64,000 bases of DNA from Datnioides undecimradiatus. Taxonomy: Eukaryota; Chordata; Actinopteri; Lobotiformes; Datnioididae. Below are positions 1 through 11,792 of this stretch, in pieces; the stretch's first letter is position 1; every line of letters starts with the position of its first letter. The notes under the pieces are model-generated. The model had not been told where the DNA came from, searched no databases, and worked only from the letters and a program-made list of their open reading frames with translations. The DNA lies in assembly GCA_008933995.1 (NCBI GenBank), contig WARS01000030.1, positions 5,099,804 through 5,163,803 on the forward strand. The letters run 5' to 3'. The position numbers and the translations under genes were made by a program.

Positions 1-1978
1 AATGGGAGAAGTGTGAGTCAACAGAGGCAGCGATGACCTCACAGCCGATCTTCCTGAAATCGTCGGCAGCATCGCTGAAGGCGATGATCTCAGTTGGACA
101 CACAAAGGTGAAATCCAGTGGATAGAAGAAAAAAACAACATATTTTCCTGTGATAAAGGAAAAAACAAATTAGTCCAATCGTCATGCGGCAATGTACCTA
201 TGGCAATTGCATACAGACTAATTAATTCTGGCCTTTAGAAGTGTAAATGAATGTCTAGTCAATACACCACAAAGCAGTGAATCACAGTCCTCACGAGAGT
301 GTCATCAAAGCATCTTCCACCCAGCAGAGGATGGGATACAGGCTGAGGTTTACCTCTGTAGTCTGACAGATTCAGGTCCTTGAACTGTCCGTCTGGCATC
401 ACCGCTTTGGCTGTGAAGTCTGGGGCCAGCTTTCCAATTTGAGCCTTGCCTGCAGCCATTTTCAGTCTGAACAGATAAGAGAAGCAGGAAACTGTTTAGT
501 TGTGAATGGTAACTGTCATGTAATCATGAATAAAACATGACCCTTCCTCATTTGCAAGACAAAGAAAATTATGTATCTTTTATAGAGAATATCACCTCTA
601 TCATAGACTCATTCAGTCTTAACACACTGAATGATTCTATGAAAGCACTATGTATTTTAGACATGCAATTCATGTTTACTTCCCTTGTAACCCATCTGCT
701 TTTAGCTATCTCAATTAACTAATTAATTGTTTTGCCTATAAAATGTCTGAAAACAGAAAAAAACATTTCTCATTTCTAGATTTCCCATAATGACATATTA
801 AAGTTGTTTGTTTTAGCTAGCCATCAGTCCAAAACCCCATACACACATTTCTTGTTGATATTGAATATATCCATTTATTTCAACTCTACTGCACATACTG
901 TGCACTACAACACTACAAATGTTACTGTTACTACAAGTTAAAAATTAATGGCCAATACTTTTAATAATGAACTGATCTTTGAGGTCAGTTGTTCAAACAA
1001 CATTACCAAAGATTTCCTTGTTCAGGCTTCTCCAGTGTGAGGATTTCTGCTTTTCTTTGTCTTAGGTGACAGTAAACTGATTTCCTCTGGGACGATTTGT
1101 CATACAAATAAAAAGTATAATATAATCAAATAATGTGTCAATAATCAGTCAAAATTACTCAACTTTATTTAATATTGAACCTTTCTAGTAAATATTTCTT
1201 CATCAGCCATTTTTAAAGAACTAAATATCAGTGGCACGTGGAAGTAGGAGACTGTTATGATATTTTAAAATACACATCCATATAACAGCAATTATGAAAG
1301 CAAAACTAAAAACCACAGTATGTTATTTGACGTAGGCTGTAATACAGCCAGTTAGGCTCCCTTCACACTTTAAACTGCTTAAACGGGCAACAAACGAAAC
1401 CACAGTAATAACTGCCTCTTCTCTGTTTTTAGTTTACAGGTGTTTCCGCATATGGATATTTACAATACATTATTTTTAAAGTTTTTATATAAATTCTTGG
1501 CACATTTTCAGCCATCTGAGTTCATAGGTCAAGGTGAAATGATTACGCCCTGGTGCGTTTTGGTGTTTGTTTAACGTGAACAGTTCGCTATCGTTTACTC
1601 CATCCGGAGCACCGCTCATACCCACATTTCTCCTGAGAATTGCGTTGAGAGTGAAGTTGTAGTTTTTGTCTGCTGTTGCAGTCTTTCCATTTAATAAAAC
1701 GCACTTTTAAGCAGTTCAACTTTTCATTAAGTCTCTATTTTTCATAAAAAGTTGTCGGTCTCCCAGAATTAACATCACAGTCTCCAGCACTTGTTGAACA
1801 ATTCAGCGGCTACGCAACTGCGAAAACTCCAAAAACCGAAAAAAAACCCCACTTTAAAACAAGCGAGAATGTGTTTGAACTGTTGCACAGAATGAGAGCG
1901 ATATAACAAAATATACTCAGTAATACATACCTTGAGCTTTGGTCAATTCTCGCCGTTAAACACCAGAGAGAGAGGGGA
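1..1978 (-). CDS. prdx1: Peroxiredoxin 1 (typical 2-Cys peroxiredoxin), 5' part only
   Basis: Thiol peroxidase that reduces hydrogen peroxide and alkyl hydroperoxides using thioredoxin; cytosolic. Three exons are visible on the minus strand. A non-coding exon 1 ends at 1931 with a GTATG donor. Exon 2 (466-354) carries the ATG at 459-457. Exon 3 (147-1) runs off the window. Exon 2 ends in phase 1 (TAC AGA G) and joins exon 3 cleanly to give [13 protein letters not shown]. The peroxidatic cysteine sits in FVCPTE at about residue 52, the usual position. Residues after about 84 (ending VDSHFSH), including the resolving cysteine, lie outside the window. The start [15 protein letters not shown] is typical of fish Prdx1, and the nasp neighbour supports PRDX1 over PRDX2. 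The transcription start near 1978 is inferred from the TATA box, not observed. Confidence 0.95.
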
Positions 1979-2007
1979 ATACGAAGGCTGTCAGGCTCGA
2001 GAGAGGT

Positions 2008-2014
2008 CTTTATA
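2008..2014 (-). promoter_or_regulatory. prdx1: TATA box of prdx1
   Basis: The minus strand reads TATAAAG here. It lies about 77 bases upstream of the exon 1 donor at 1931, which would put transcription start near 1978. The box is seen directly; its use is inferred. Confidence 0.6.
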
Positions 2015-2106
2015 CGAAGTCTCACTTCTCGCGATAAGATTGTTGAGAACGTGACTACAGCCCACTTCAGTCCGGTCCGCCAATCTCAGCCACCCACTAC
2101 GCAGCA

Positions 2107-2115
2107 TGACTTTGC
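2107..2115 (+). promoter_or_regulatory. prdx1: Antioxidant response element candidate
   Basis: TGACTTTGC matches the ARE core TGACnnnGC bound by NRF2-small MAF dimers. It lies roughly 130 bases upstream of the inferred prdx1 start. Mammalian PRDX1 is a known NRF2 target, which makes the match plausible. A 9-bp match alone is weak evidence. Confidence 0.45.
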
Positions 2116-5100
2116 AGTTTTTCCTTATCACTTCTCTGGGCTTTCTTATACTCTTGCAAAACCACATGAAATGAAAGAGCAAAGAATGAGGAAAACAGGC
2201 TTCCAGGAAATTTCACTTACACTTCATTTCCTGAGTCTCACAGTTATGGTTAGTAACTCCTGCGAGACAACTGTTGCTTCTGCAGTTCATTCATCTTCAC
2301 CGGTCATGCAGGGATCACAGAATCATGAGGTTTCATCATATGACTCTTCAATGATGTGGAGCCAGTCCATTCTCATCATGAGCAGACATTCAACAGCACC
2401 TGAAACGCCACACCACATTACTGAAAACGCAGTTTAAATTTTTCTAGTCCTTCAACAAGTTTGCTTGGTGAAAATGAGGCGTCTTTACTTTTATTTCACT
2501 TGCTGATTTACTTATTTTGCTTTGCAATAGTGAATTTTCATTTGAGTACTCTCAGAGGAAACTGAACTCAAATGTTGAAACAGCAGTTCCCAAAAATCTG
2601 TAAATCAATTGCACACACACAAGGTTTTTTAGACATATAAATATCTAAAAAAATACTTCATTCATTTCGATTATAGGCTGCTGATTTGAAATGTTCTTTG
2701 CTTTATTGAGCTCTGTAAGACTGGTGTACATGCTTGCCAGTGTCCTCCATGTTTCCTGGAGAGTCACTTACTCTTAACTATTTACAGTGGGATGTAACGG
2801 ATGGGGCGAGGCACTGTTGCAACACGTTGTACTTACTCTGTTGGCTGCAGACAACATTTCTAAGTCTCAGTTCCTCCTCACCCATCATCTGTATATTTAC
2901 TTAATGACTTGCCTGACAGCAGCCTTTGTCTTCTTATTTTCCCATGGGTGGCAGTTTCTATACTGTGAAAACGAATTTAAAGCTATATTATACTTTATGT
3001 TTTGGCATGTTATAAATGAAAAATGTAATCTGAATTACATTTTATGGTGCAAGAAATGACTTGTTTTGTTTTGTTTTTTGTCTGTTTGTCTGTTGATCTT
3101 GTCCTGGTTTTACAAATACCACAAAATGTTTGTTTACATACAGTAAGTTATGGTTTCCTGCATCCGAGAGCTTGTGTCCTGTTGATTGGTTACGTCCCTC
3201 CTCTGTTATGATTGGCTGTATGGTCCTGAGTCACACTTAGAGGTGTTATCGTATCTGCTAATTCCAGAGAACAAATATTGAGAGTCAGCAGAATGGGACC
3301 TTTCTTTTATATTTATAATTTATGCAGATTTACAGTCGTGATTGCTGATGAATCAGGACATGATTTCATAGTTTAGGATGGAAAATAAATAAATGTTCAT
3401 CTCAGGCATAAGTGTGAGGCTCTGACATCCACCCTAACCTAATACACTGTACATGTGACACCAGCCCTTGTGTGTGACAATTACTACACTCCAAGAAAAA
3501 AAACCCAAAACAATAAAAGGGAAGTAACTCATACAATCATTTAAACTCATACAAAGGTACAGTTTAATAGCCAATCCTATTTGACTCTATGGCAAACCAA
3601 ATATCTGAACAGAGATGCTGATGGATTTATTTCTGGAAATGAGCTATACTATATGTTTTCAAGACATTCTTTGCAGATAAGCAAACCTGTTTTGTTTGTC
3701 AGATTACTTTAATATACCTCGGTCTGTGTAACCTGGTCAGACTGAGGCTGTTATCTGCCCAAACAGCCCCTTCCACTGTGCCTCTTTTCTCCACTGTCAC
3801 ATAGCGACATCTCTGCATGCCGTTGCCATGGGCACTACATCAAGGGCCAGATAAGAGGGGGACACACAATAACCTCCTGTTAGAAGCACGGCAGTGGGCT
3901 AGTGATCAAATGTTGTCCGTTCATCTCCTTTCTAACAATATGCACATAATTAGTGCAACGGCTCCACCGCTGATGCCAAAGCAACAGGATATTTGGAGGG
4001 CACTTGTGTGTCCATCATCCTGGGCCTCATTAAGCTAGTGCAAAATATCCAAACACATCTTTTAAACAGATGCAATTGTGGATTCAAAATTGCTGCAAAG
4101 CGTTGGTGTTTTTGTTTTAATATTGGGATTTTACTGCAGTCCTGTATGATTCCCTGGGAGCAGGGTATTCAGCATGTTTAATGGTTGTCCATTGCGTCAC
4201 TGCTCTGTGGGGTTTTCACCATGGGTCTAATGGTTATTAGCCCCACCACTTCTAACAGATGGAAGCAACAGATCTCAAAGGAGATTGCAAAATGTTTCAG
4301 AGGATGCATACATTTTGACAAGAAAGAAAAAAATAAACCAATTTTGACTGTTTTCACATTGAATGTACCTCTGCGCAGAGTATATGCAGTACAGCAAACT
4401 ATAAAAACATTGTGAAGAGCCTTCAATCTTTTGTAATATTGACTTTAACCGAAAATAACTCTAAAAACAAACTCCCCGGAGGATAAATCCCCACTCAAAC
4501 TGATTGCTTCTGATGGTGAAAAATGGCGAAGTGAAGGTACTGTGTTTTGCTCTGTTGGTAGATTTTACTGGGAAATAATAGCTGTTGGAGTAACGATGAC
4601 AGTGTGAGGGGAGTTGAGTAGCACTGTCACAGTGTGAGGCTGATTGGATGCCAGGTCCAGACTTGTCTTGACAAGGTAAAGACACAGTGGAGTCAGCAGG
4701 AGGGGCTCATGGGAGGAGCTGGACAGCCCACGTCCCTCACAGCAGGACATGACAGTGGTACTGTGTGTGCATACAGAGTGAACCACGCACATACACACAG
4801 ACACAGACTGAGGAATATGTGCAGATACATAGAGTATGACCACCAACATCTTTTTATGTTTATCAGTTATTCTGTAGTTAACAGCTTTGATAAAACTGTT
4901 TTATCCCATCATTACAATGAAAATATACAGAATAACTATGAAATTGTGAAAGAAGAGAGATAGATATTTACAACTCAGCATTAATATGAAATGTTATTTC
5001 ATCCCTACTTTTTTCACAGTGACTGGGATCATTGCACGTCTGCCCATTCAGCCCACAGCAATAAGGAAATATGAAATTAATAACTTAAATTGAATTCAAA

Positions 5101-5290
5101 GAAAACTGACAATTTGCTAATGAGAAAAAAAGATTTAAATAAAATGTCACTATGATGGTCTGGGTTTTAAAACATTTATTGATTATTTAACTATTTTGTT
5201 GCATTATAGCGTTCTTGTATAGCGTCTCTTGCCATATATATTGAATTTTCATTTTAATTGTAATTTTTTTTTACTCTACAGTAACAGCAG
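2116..5290. other. Intergenic region between prdx1 and nasp
   Basis: No gene could be supported. The divergent starts of prdx1 and nasp flank AT-rich sequence. Two inverted CCAAT boxes (ATTGG near 3185 and 3211) lie close together but no exon was recognised beside them. Human AKR1A1 occupies the equivalent interval, and no aldo-keto reductase exon was seen here. Confidence 0.5.
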
Positions 5291-5299
5291 CAGCAGCAG

Positions 5300-8200
5300 T
5301 AGTGAGAGCGCTCATATTGTAGCGGGTGTTTGCTCTGTGCCTTTAAGAAATCTCCCGCGCTGGTGGACGAGATCGGAAATAGACCGGAAGGGGCAGGAAT
5401 ATTTCGCGCCAAATTGAAACAACGGAGCAGACAGCCGGAGCAGTGAACAGAACGACCTGAGACACGAACCACCTGGCCTTACTTTTAATCGTTCAGTCGT
5501 TGTTTCTCGGTAAAGGTATGTAATAAATTAATGTAAATAACTCTAATTAAGTTCACACACATAGCCCTTTGCAGTACGGACAAACTGAACAGGTGTGTGT
5601 TTACAGCCCGGACTTTCTAAAATCAATTGAAGTTGATTTCTTTCTTTGCAGTGCAGCTAACATGGAAGAGGCCAACAAGCTAATCGGCGCAGGCAAGAAG
5701 CACCTGGTGATGGGAAAGGTGGTGGAGGCGGTGAGCGCTCTGCAGGAGGCCTGCGGCATGTTGTGAGTTAACCGCCAGACAAAAGAAAAGACAAAAGCTT
5801 CACACACATCAGTATGAAGTGTGGCCATCACACAGGCAGCTTCTATCAGGGTTTACACTCAAAACCAGTTGAAAGTCCGAAGGGCGCTTAATTAGTCTTT
5901 ACATTGCTCCCACGGCCGTGAAAATAATCAGAGAAACGACAAATGCTAATATCGAACAAGATTGTAGTTCATCATCAAATCAAATTATTTTCAGCACTAA
6001 TATTAAATCTTAAAGTAAGTCGATTTCTCCTCTGACCCACAAAAACTACCGTTTGAGGCGCACATACGCGTGGTGTTGCTGGTGGGTTTTTCCCGCAGGT
6101 GTGCAGATTAATGCAAATTCAAAATGCCTGTGTGTAAGCTTACATAAGGACCATATTGGTATGCAATCATTAAAAGGAATGTGTGTGTGTGTGTGTGATA
6201 GGACTTTAAGGGTGCAAATATTTTTGGAGCTGGACTTTTTATAAATATAATGGAGAAATAAAAAAATATAAATTAGCCGCCTAACGGGAATATAAATAAT
6301 TTCTACATATTACAGCGGTTTACTCATGGATTTTGAACCCTGTGGTAATGGCTACAAAATGATCTACTGGATGGAGGTTTGGACTTAGGTGTTTAAACGG
6401 TGTTTGCCAAGTGTGCTTTCATACTGATGCTGGTCTGACATAAAACCGTGAATCATTTCAGAGCTAAGCAGTACGGAGACACAGCGGACGAGTGTGGAGA
6501 GGCTTTCTTCTGGTGTGGTAAAGCTCTGCTGGACTTGGCACGGTAAGCTCGTGAAGATCGGTTTTCCTTTCTCTTCAGTCATGAGAGGTTGCTTTAATAT
6601 GTGTAGGATACAGTATTTGCACAAAGGGAACTCGTGAGAAAGCAGAACTAACGAACACAATTGTTGTAGGATGGAGAACTCAGTCCTAGGTAATGCTCTG
6701 GAAGGAGTACCGGAGGAGGATGAGGAGGAAGAGAAACCCAGTGACTCCAACGTGGACAGTACAGAAAACATTGATGGTGAGGAAGTGATGTAATATTTAA
6801 CAAAACAAGTCAAGGCTTTGAAGGTGAAGCAAGATGTGGGGTCTTAACTGTCTTAACTGTAACTTCAACAGAGAAGACCAGAGATGAGCTGCGGAGTCAG
6901 GTCTACGACGCCATGGCAGAGAAGGAAAACGAGGACGCGAAGGGAAAAAAGGAAAACGCAGAGGCGGCCGAAGAGAAGCAGAGTGAGGATGAAGAGAAGG
7001 GCAGCGATGTAGAAAAGGTGGGGGCGCAAGATGAGCAACAGAGCACGGCAAAGAAAGAGGACGATGAGAAGGGCGAGGTTGATGGAGGCAAGTCTGAGAG
7101 TGAAGACAAGAAGGAAGACGACAAGGAGGCAGAGAAGGAGGAAGCTGAAGGTGACTCTTCTGTTTTTGTCCTTTTTTTAAAATCTTGATTGTAAATTGCT
7201 TTCTGATGGTTGTAATGGCATGTTTCCCAATTTATCCAAACTCACATTATTGCTTTTTTTTTTTTTTTTTTTTTGTTTACTTATTTTCTCCTTAGATGAA
7301 GAAGGGGAGGAGGATGGGGGGGAGGAAGGCGAGGATGTAGAAATGGAGGCTGATGCGGAAGAGCAAGGCGAAGGAGACGGCGCCGCTGAGAAAGTACTTG
7401 ACCAATCAGCTCAAGTACACATCAGAATGACCCACGCATGTGTGTTTTGAGCGATTCTTAAATCTGTGCTTGTGCGTTTTTTCAGGACAGTGACGATGAG
7501 GAGGTGGGGAACCTGCAGCTGGCCTGGGAGATGTTGGAAGTAGCCAAAGTCATCTATAAAAGGTGAGTGAAACTCGGCCACGACGGAGGGTGTTTGTCAC
7601 AGACCGGCTTCAGCTTTTAACTGACTTTTCCTTTTCCTCTTAATAAGGAAAGAGACGAAGGAGGAACAGCTCATGGCAGCTCAGACTCACCTGAAACTGG
7701 GTGAAGTTTCTGCTGAATCAGGTACTCGGACCATTTCTAAGAATATTATTTTTTTATTCTGATATTTGATTTATGTATTTTTGTCCCCTTCAGTTCGAGG
7801 GGCAGTCTGAAATGGACTGAGATCAGTTGGGTGATGGGCAGTTCTGTCTGTCCTATCGAATACCAAACATTGCCAGCCTTGAAATATGATTCAATTGTAA
7901 TTTAATTGTAAAATTAAATGAGAAACTGACCTCGGATGGGTTTTCACTATTGGTCGCTATTTTCTGACACATTTATAGGCTCAACAGTGAAGCAGTCATA
8001 TGAATAACTTTAAAAAAATGTATTCAGCCCCAAATTCTTCAGACAACACAGTAACTAAAAAGTATAATGGAGATCTGCATCAAACCCAGTGTGTTTTTAT
8101 ACCTTAAGTCCTCCTTGTTGAGAAATTGGGTCTCTAGCTGCTGCCTCTCTCCTCCAGGAAACTACACACAGGCGTTGGAGGATTTCCAGGAGTGTCTGAA

Positions 8201-9679
8201 GCTGCAGGTGAAGCACCTGGAGCCCGACAGTCGGCTGCTGGCTGAGACTCACTACCAGCTGGGTCTCACGTACAGCTTAAATCTCCAGTACAGCCAGGCC
8301 ATCGAGGAGCTCAAGAGCTCCATCTCCGTCATAAAGAGCAGGCTGGGTAGGCGAGATGTCAGTCACACTCAGAAAACGTGTTCAAGTCTTGTTTTTGTTC
8401 ATCAGTCGCATTGTCAAGGCACAACAGATACATTTATCTGTGCGCTAACATTCCCACTTTATCGGGCAGACAAGCTGCAGCAGCTGCTAGACAAGGCCGA
8501 GGGCCCGGAGGCTCTGCCCGAGGAGAGGAAGGAGATGGAGGAGCTGAAGGCTCTGCTGCCAGAGATCCAGGAGAAGGTGGAGGACGCCACAGAGGGTCTG
8601 AAAACGGCGAGCACTTCGGCTGAGGCGGTGAAGGCTGTACTGGTGAGTCAGGGATTATGTAAATACACACGATTTGTAAACACAAGTGAGTCTTCACATC
8701 TGTGTATGTAAAAAGTTGCATTGTGGGAAAACCTGGCTAAAACTAGCAGCTACGTATTGTCAGCTAGATGTTGGAGTCCAACAAACACTGGGTTGGGGTG
8801 TATAGATAGTTGTGTATTCAACTCGGTGACCCCCGCCTCAGATTTTATAAATGAATCACTGTCTGTGTGGAAGATCAGCCGTGTAAAAGCCTGATTCTAA
8901 CTTCATTTCATGTCTCCTGTCAGGATGGAAGCTCCTCCTCATCTCCGTTCCCCGCACAGAACGGCGACTCATCGTCCAGTTCGAAGGTGAGCGGCACTGA
9001 GTCTGTGTGCATGGCAAAGAAATGATTCATTAAAAACCCACTGCGATGGATTGAGTCACGGTTTGTTCTCTGCCCAGACGAACGGCACGACAACCAACGG
9101 AGTCGCTTCGACCAACGGCGACGCCTCCACAGCTGCAGTCTCTGACATCTCCCACCTGGTCAGGAAGAAGGTGAAGCAGCCAGATGTTACAGTGTTTATT
9201 TTGAACAGAATGATGAATGGGGGGAAAACAGGTTACACATGACCACAGTCTCGTTGAAGTAACCCGTCTGCTTCTTCAGAGGAAACCAGAGGAGAGTCCA
9301 GTGAAGGAGGGCGTGGTGAAGAAGGTGAAGCAGGACGATGCTCAGGCTAACGGAGCGCAGGAGCCTCAGACTAATGGTGTTCACAAAACCAACGGAGACA
9401 GTTAGAGAGGTTAGAAATGCAGAGTTTGGAGGACGTTGTCATGGCAACAACCTAAAATAAATACCCTTTAATGCTCATTTAACCATTTAAAACTCTTCTT
9501 TCAGCCAGTGACCCTGGAGTCCTCCACGTGTTTGTCTCCACTCAAGAGTTTCAACAACGCACCAAGCTCTTACTGTTGCTACACCTGTTTGCTGTTTTTG
9601 TAAATACGTCTTTTTCTATGCCTGTTGTAATGTTTAGCGTTTGTTCACACATGTAACCTATAAAGTTCAATAAAAATAT
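5300..9679 (+). CDS. nasp: Nuclear autoantigenic sperm protein, histone chaperone (somatic-type)
   Basis: Nuclear chaperone for histone H3-H4 (and reported for linker H1) during replication-linked chromatin assembly. Non-coding exon 1 ends at about 5509-5515. Coding exons: 5662-5762 (ATG 5662; exon from 5652), 6462-6542, 6670-6776, 6872-7150, 7296-7393, 7486-7562, 7648-7721, 8158-8346, 8470-8642, 8924-8986, 9078-9170, 9280-9405 (stop TAG 9403). They sum to 1461 nt, 486 residues, all in frame. The first TPR ([14 protein letters not shown]) is interrupted by a Glu/Asp/Lys-rich acidic segment encoded at 6872-7393. Further TPRs follow ([30 protein letters not shown]), then a helical stretch ([11 protein letters not shown]). 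The conserved [14 protein letters not shown] motif doubles as a basic nuclear-localisation signal near the C-terminus. The length matches somatic rather than testis NASP. It is tail-to-tail with gpbp1l1. Confidence 0.97.
5402..5413 (+). promoter_or_regulatory. nasp: Double E2F site at nasp promoter
   Basis: TTTCGCGCCAAA contains two overlapping E2F consensus half-sites, TTTCGCGC on the plus strand and TTTGGCGC on the minus strand. It lies in or just upstream of nasp non-coding exon 1, about 100 bases before its donor. NASP is an S-phase histone chaperone, so E2F control fits. Confidence 0.6.
9456..9674 (+). terminator. nasp: nasp polyadenylation signals
   Basis: Two AATAAA hexamers follow the stop codon, at 9456-9461 and 9669-9674. 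The second would give a 3' UTR of about 290 bases. Which is used cannot be told from sequence. Confidence 0.6.
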
Positions 9680-9689
9680 AATTTGGTAA

Positions 9690-10860
9690 GTCTTGTTTGA
9701 TAAAACCAAAAGCAGCACTGTGCCAGTAGAGTAGTCAGAAACCCAGGCTGTCGTCGGTGTAGGACGGAAGTGCCAGACACATGCAGACACACACAGGTAG
9801 CACAGCATTGTCACAGCTCGATGCTACTTCTGCATTCAGTATGTTCCCCATGGTTAGGAACAGAAACTCAGATTACTTGAGTCGAGTGTCGGTGCAGCTG
9901 GTGGTTCAACATGTTTTCCCACTTTACTGCAGGTCAGAACATTAACATTGGAACTGAGCTACAGCCATGTTTGCTTTATTTATATTTAAGATGCTGACTG
10001 CTTCACACGCAGGTGAACTATGACTGTCACATCACGTTTTACTGAATGACCTGACTCCCAACAGACCTTTCTGCTTGTTAGATATGGAGCAGTGCTACAC
10101 GAGTTAAGATAAATGAATACACCTGGGCTTCCCAGAATGTCTGCAGTTCAGCTTGAGCTGCGTTCATCACTTCCCAAATGTTTCCCAAGATATCTGGGCA
10201 GGACACAAGTCAGTAAATCAAACTGTCGAACAGCAATTGAAGCATTGGTGTTAATGTGATGGTTACTGTTAGAAACACAGCGACCTCAACAGAACTCTAC
10301 ACAACCCAAGTGAGAAGTGGTTTGATCTGCCAGTAAAAACAAAACTAAATCTAAAACCACCCAGCAGACGTCTTGATTGTCCCTTAATGAAAAGCACAGG
10401 TGTTGATCGTAATGAACGCCAAAATGCAACTACACTGTGGTTAATGTCATTATGAGCACCTGTGACATGCATTTATATTCTGACCCCTTCATATCTGATT
10501 CAATATAAGCAATGAATTCTCTTTTATTTATTTTACAAAATGCAATTTGTTTCTAAATTGAATCACTTGGACTGTGCTCCAAAACATTTCAAATTGATCT
10601 GCATTTAAAAACCAATGCAGAAATGCACTTTTTAAAAAGCTGTAATCCTGTCTTCTTGGAGCAATTCTAAAGTTCAGGCAGCAGTAATAAAATATTTTGC
10701 ATGCAGCATTCGCTGTTCTTGGCAGGGGGAGACAGAGCTGCCGCATAGCTGCCAGTAGCTGCATCTACAGCAGTGGGATCAATGTGGACTTCTAAAACTG
10801 AAAGTGAATCACCACAGTAGCCAGATTCATATTGAAACATATCAGCTTGTCAGGAACCAA
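9690..10860. other. Convergent intergenic gap nasp / gpbp1l1
   Basis: No exon was recognised. The right part is probably gpbp1l1 3' UTR, since minus-strand AATAAA hexamers occur at 10863-10868 and near 10523-10533. Human CCDC17 maps between NASP and GPBP1L1, but nothing resembling it is visible here. Confidence 0.5.
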
Positions 10861-10862
10861 TT

Positions 10863-10868
10863 TTTATT
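10863..10868 (-). terminator. gpbp1l1: gpbp1l1 polyadenylation signal candidate
   Basis: TTTATT on the plus strand reads AATAAA on the minus strand, about 440 bases past the stop codon. A distal alternative lies near 10523-10533. Confidence 0.4.
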
Positions 10869-11306
10869 AATATCATTAATAATGTGTCATCAGCATCATC
10901 AATGAAATGAGTTAGTCTGTTTAAAGCAGAATCAAGTGTGCATTCATTGCCCTTCTTTTCTTGATGAACACTTCAGTTCCACAAAGCGAGGAAGAAAAAG
11001 GAAGAAGGGGAGGGAGGGGGGAGGGTCAAAGAGGGCAGGGACTGCAGTGAAGGAGGAAACGCAGGGAAAACGACGTCTGGCGGAGCAGGAATCTCCCCCT
11101 TCACTGGGATATGATTGGTTTTTCCCTTGTGCAAGAACAACAAAAAAAAAAACAACAAAAAACAAAATCAAAACGAAAGAAATTCAAAATGGTGCTCTAA
11201 AAACAAAGATGAGAGAGGAAGTGGGGGATTGCTTGCTGGGATGTTGTTTTTGTTGTTGTTGTGGTGGTGGTTGGGTTTTGTTTTTTTTTTGTTCCGTAAA
11301 GCCACG

Positions 11307-11760
11307 TTAGGATTTGATGCAGTCGTCGTCGTCAGAGGTCTGGCTGCTGCTACTGGTTTCGGACTCGGAGCCCTCCTCGACGTTCGCCTCCGCCACACTC
11401 CTCCAGGGGGTGAAGTGGAGGGTCACACCCCGCGCCCTCGGGAGAGCCCCGTTCCTCTGCATGCCGTTCCTCTTCAGCTGGTGAGAAAACCCAAACCCAA
11501 AACAATAAGTGTATGAATGAGACACCACTGTCTTCCTTTATTTAAGAAGAGGGGAAAATAGATCAAATATTAAACACAAAACAGGCACCACATGTTGCTC
11601 TGAGCCCACCTGTTCAGTTTTAGTCTGGAACTCTCTCAGCTCGTCCTCTGTCAGAGGCAGGAAGTTGTCATCATTTTCTGGGTACTCCTGCCAGCCCATG
11701 GCCTTCAGCAACCTAAAAACAGAGAGATGATTTTCTGCTTAGTTGACTGTGTATACGTAC

Positions 11761-11792
<32 letters not shown>

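Noticed and set aside
2051..2437. 128-codon frame divergent from prdx1
   Set aside because: It begins within the prdx1 promoter and shows no domain or conserved motif.
10936..11310. Plus-strand 124-codon frame
   Set aside because: Purine-rich antisense of the gpbp1l1 3' UTR, made of Lys/Arg/Gly low complexity.
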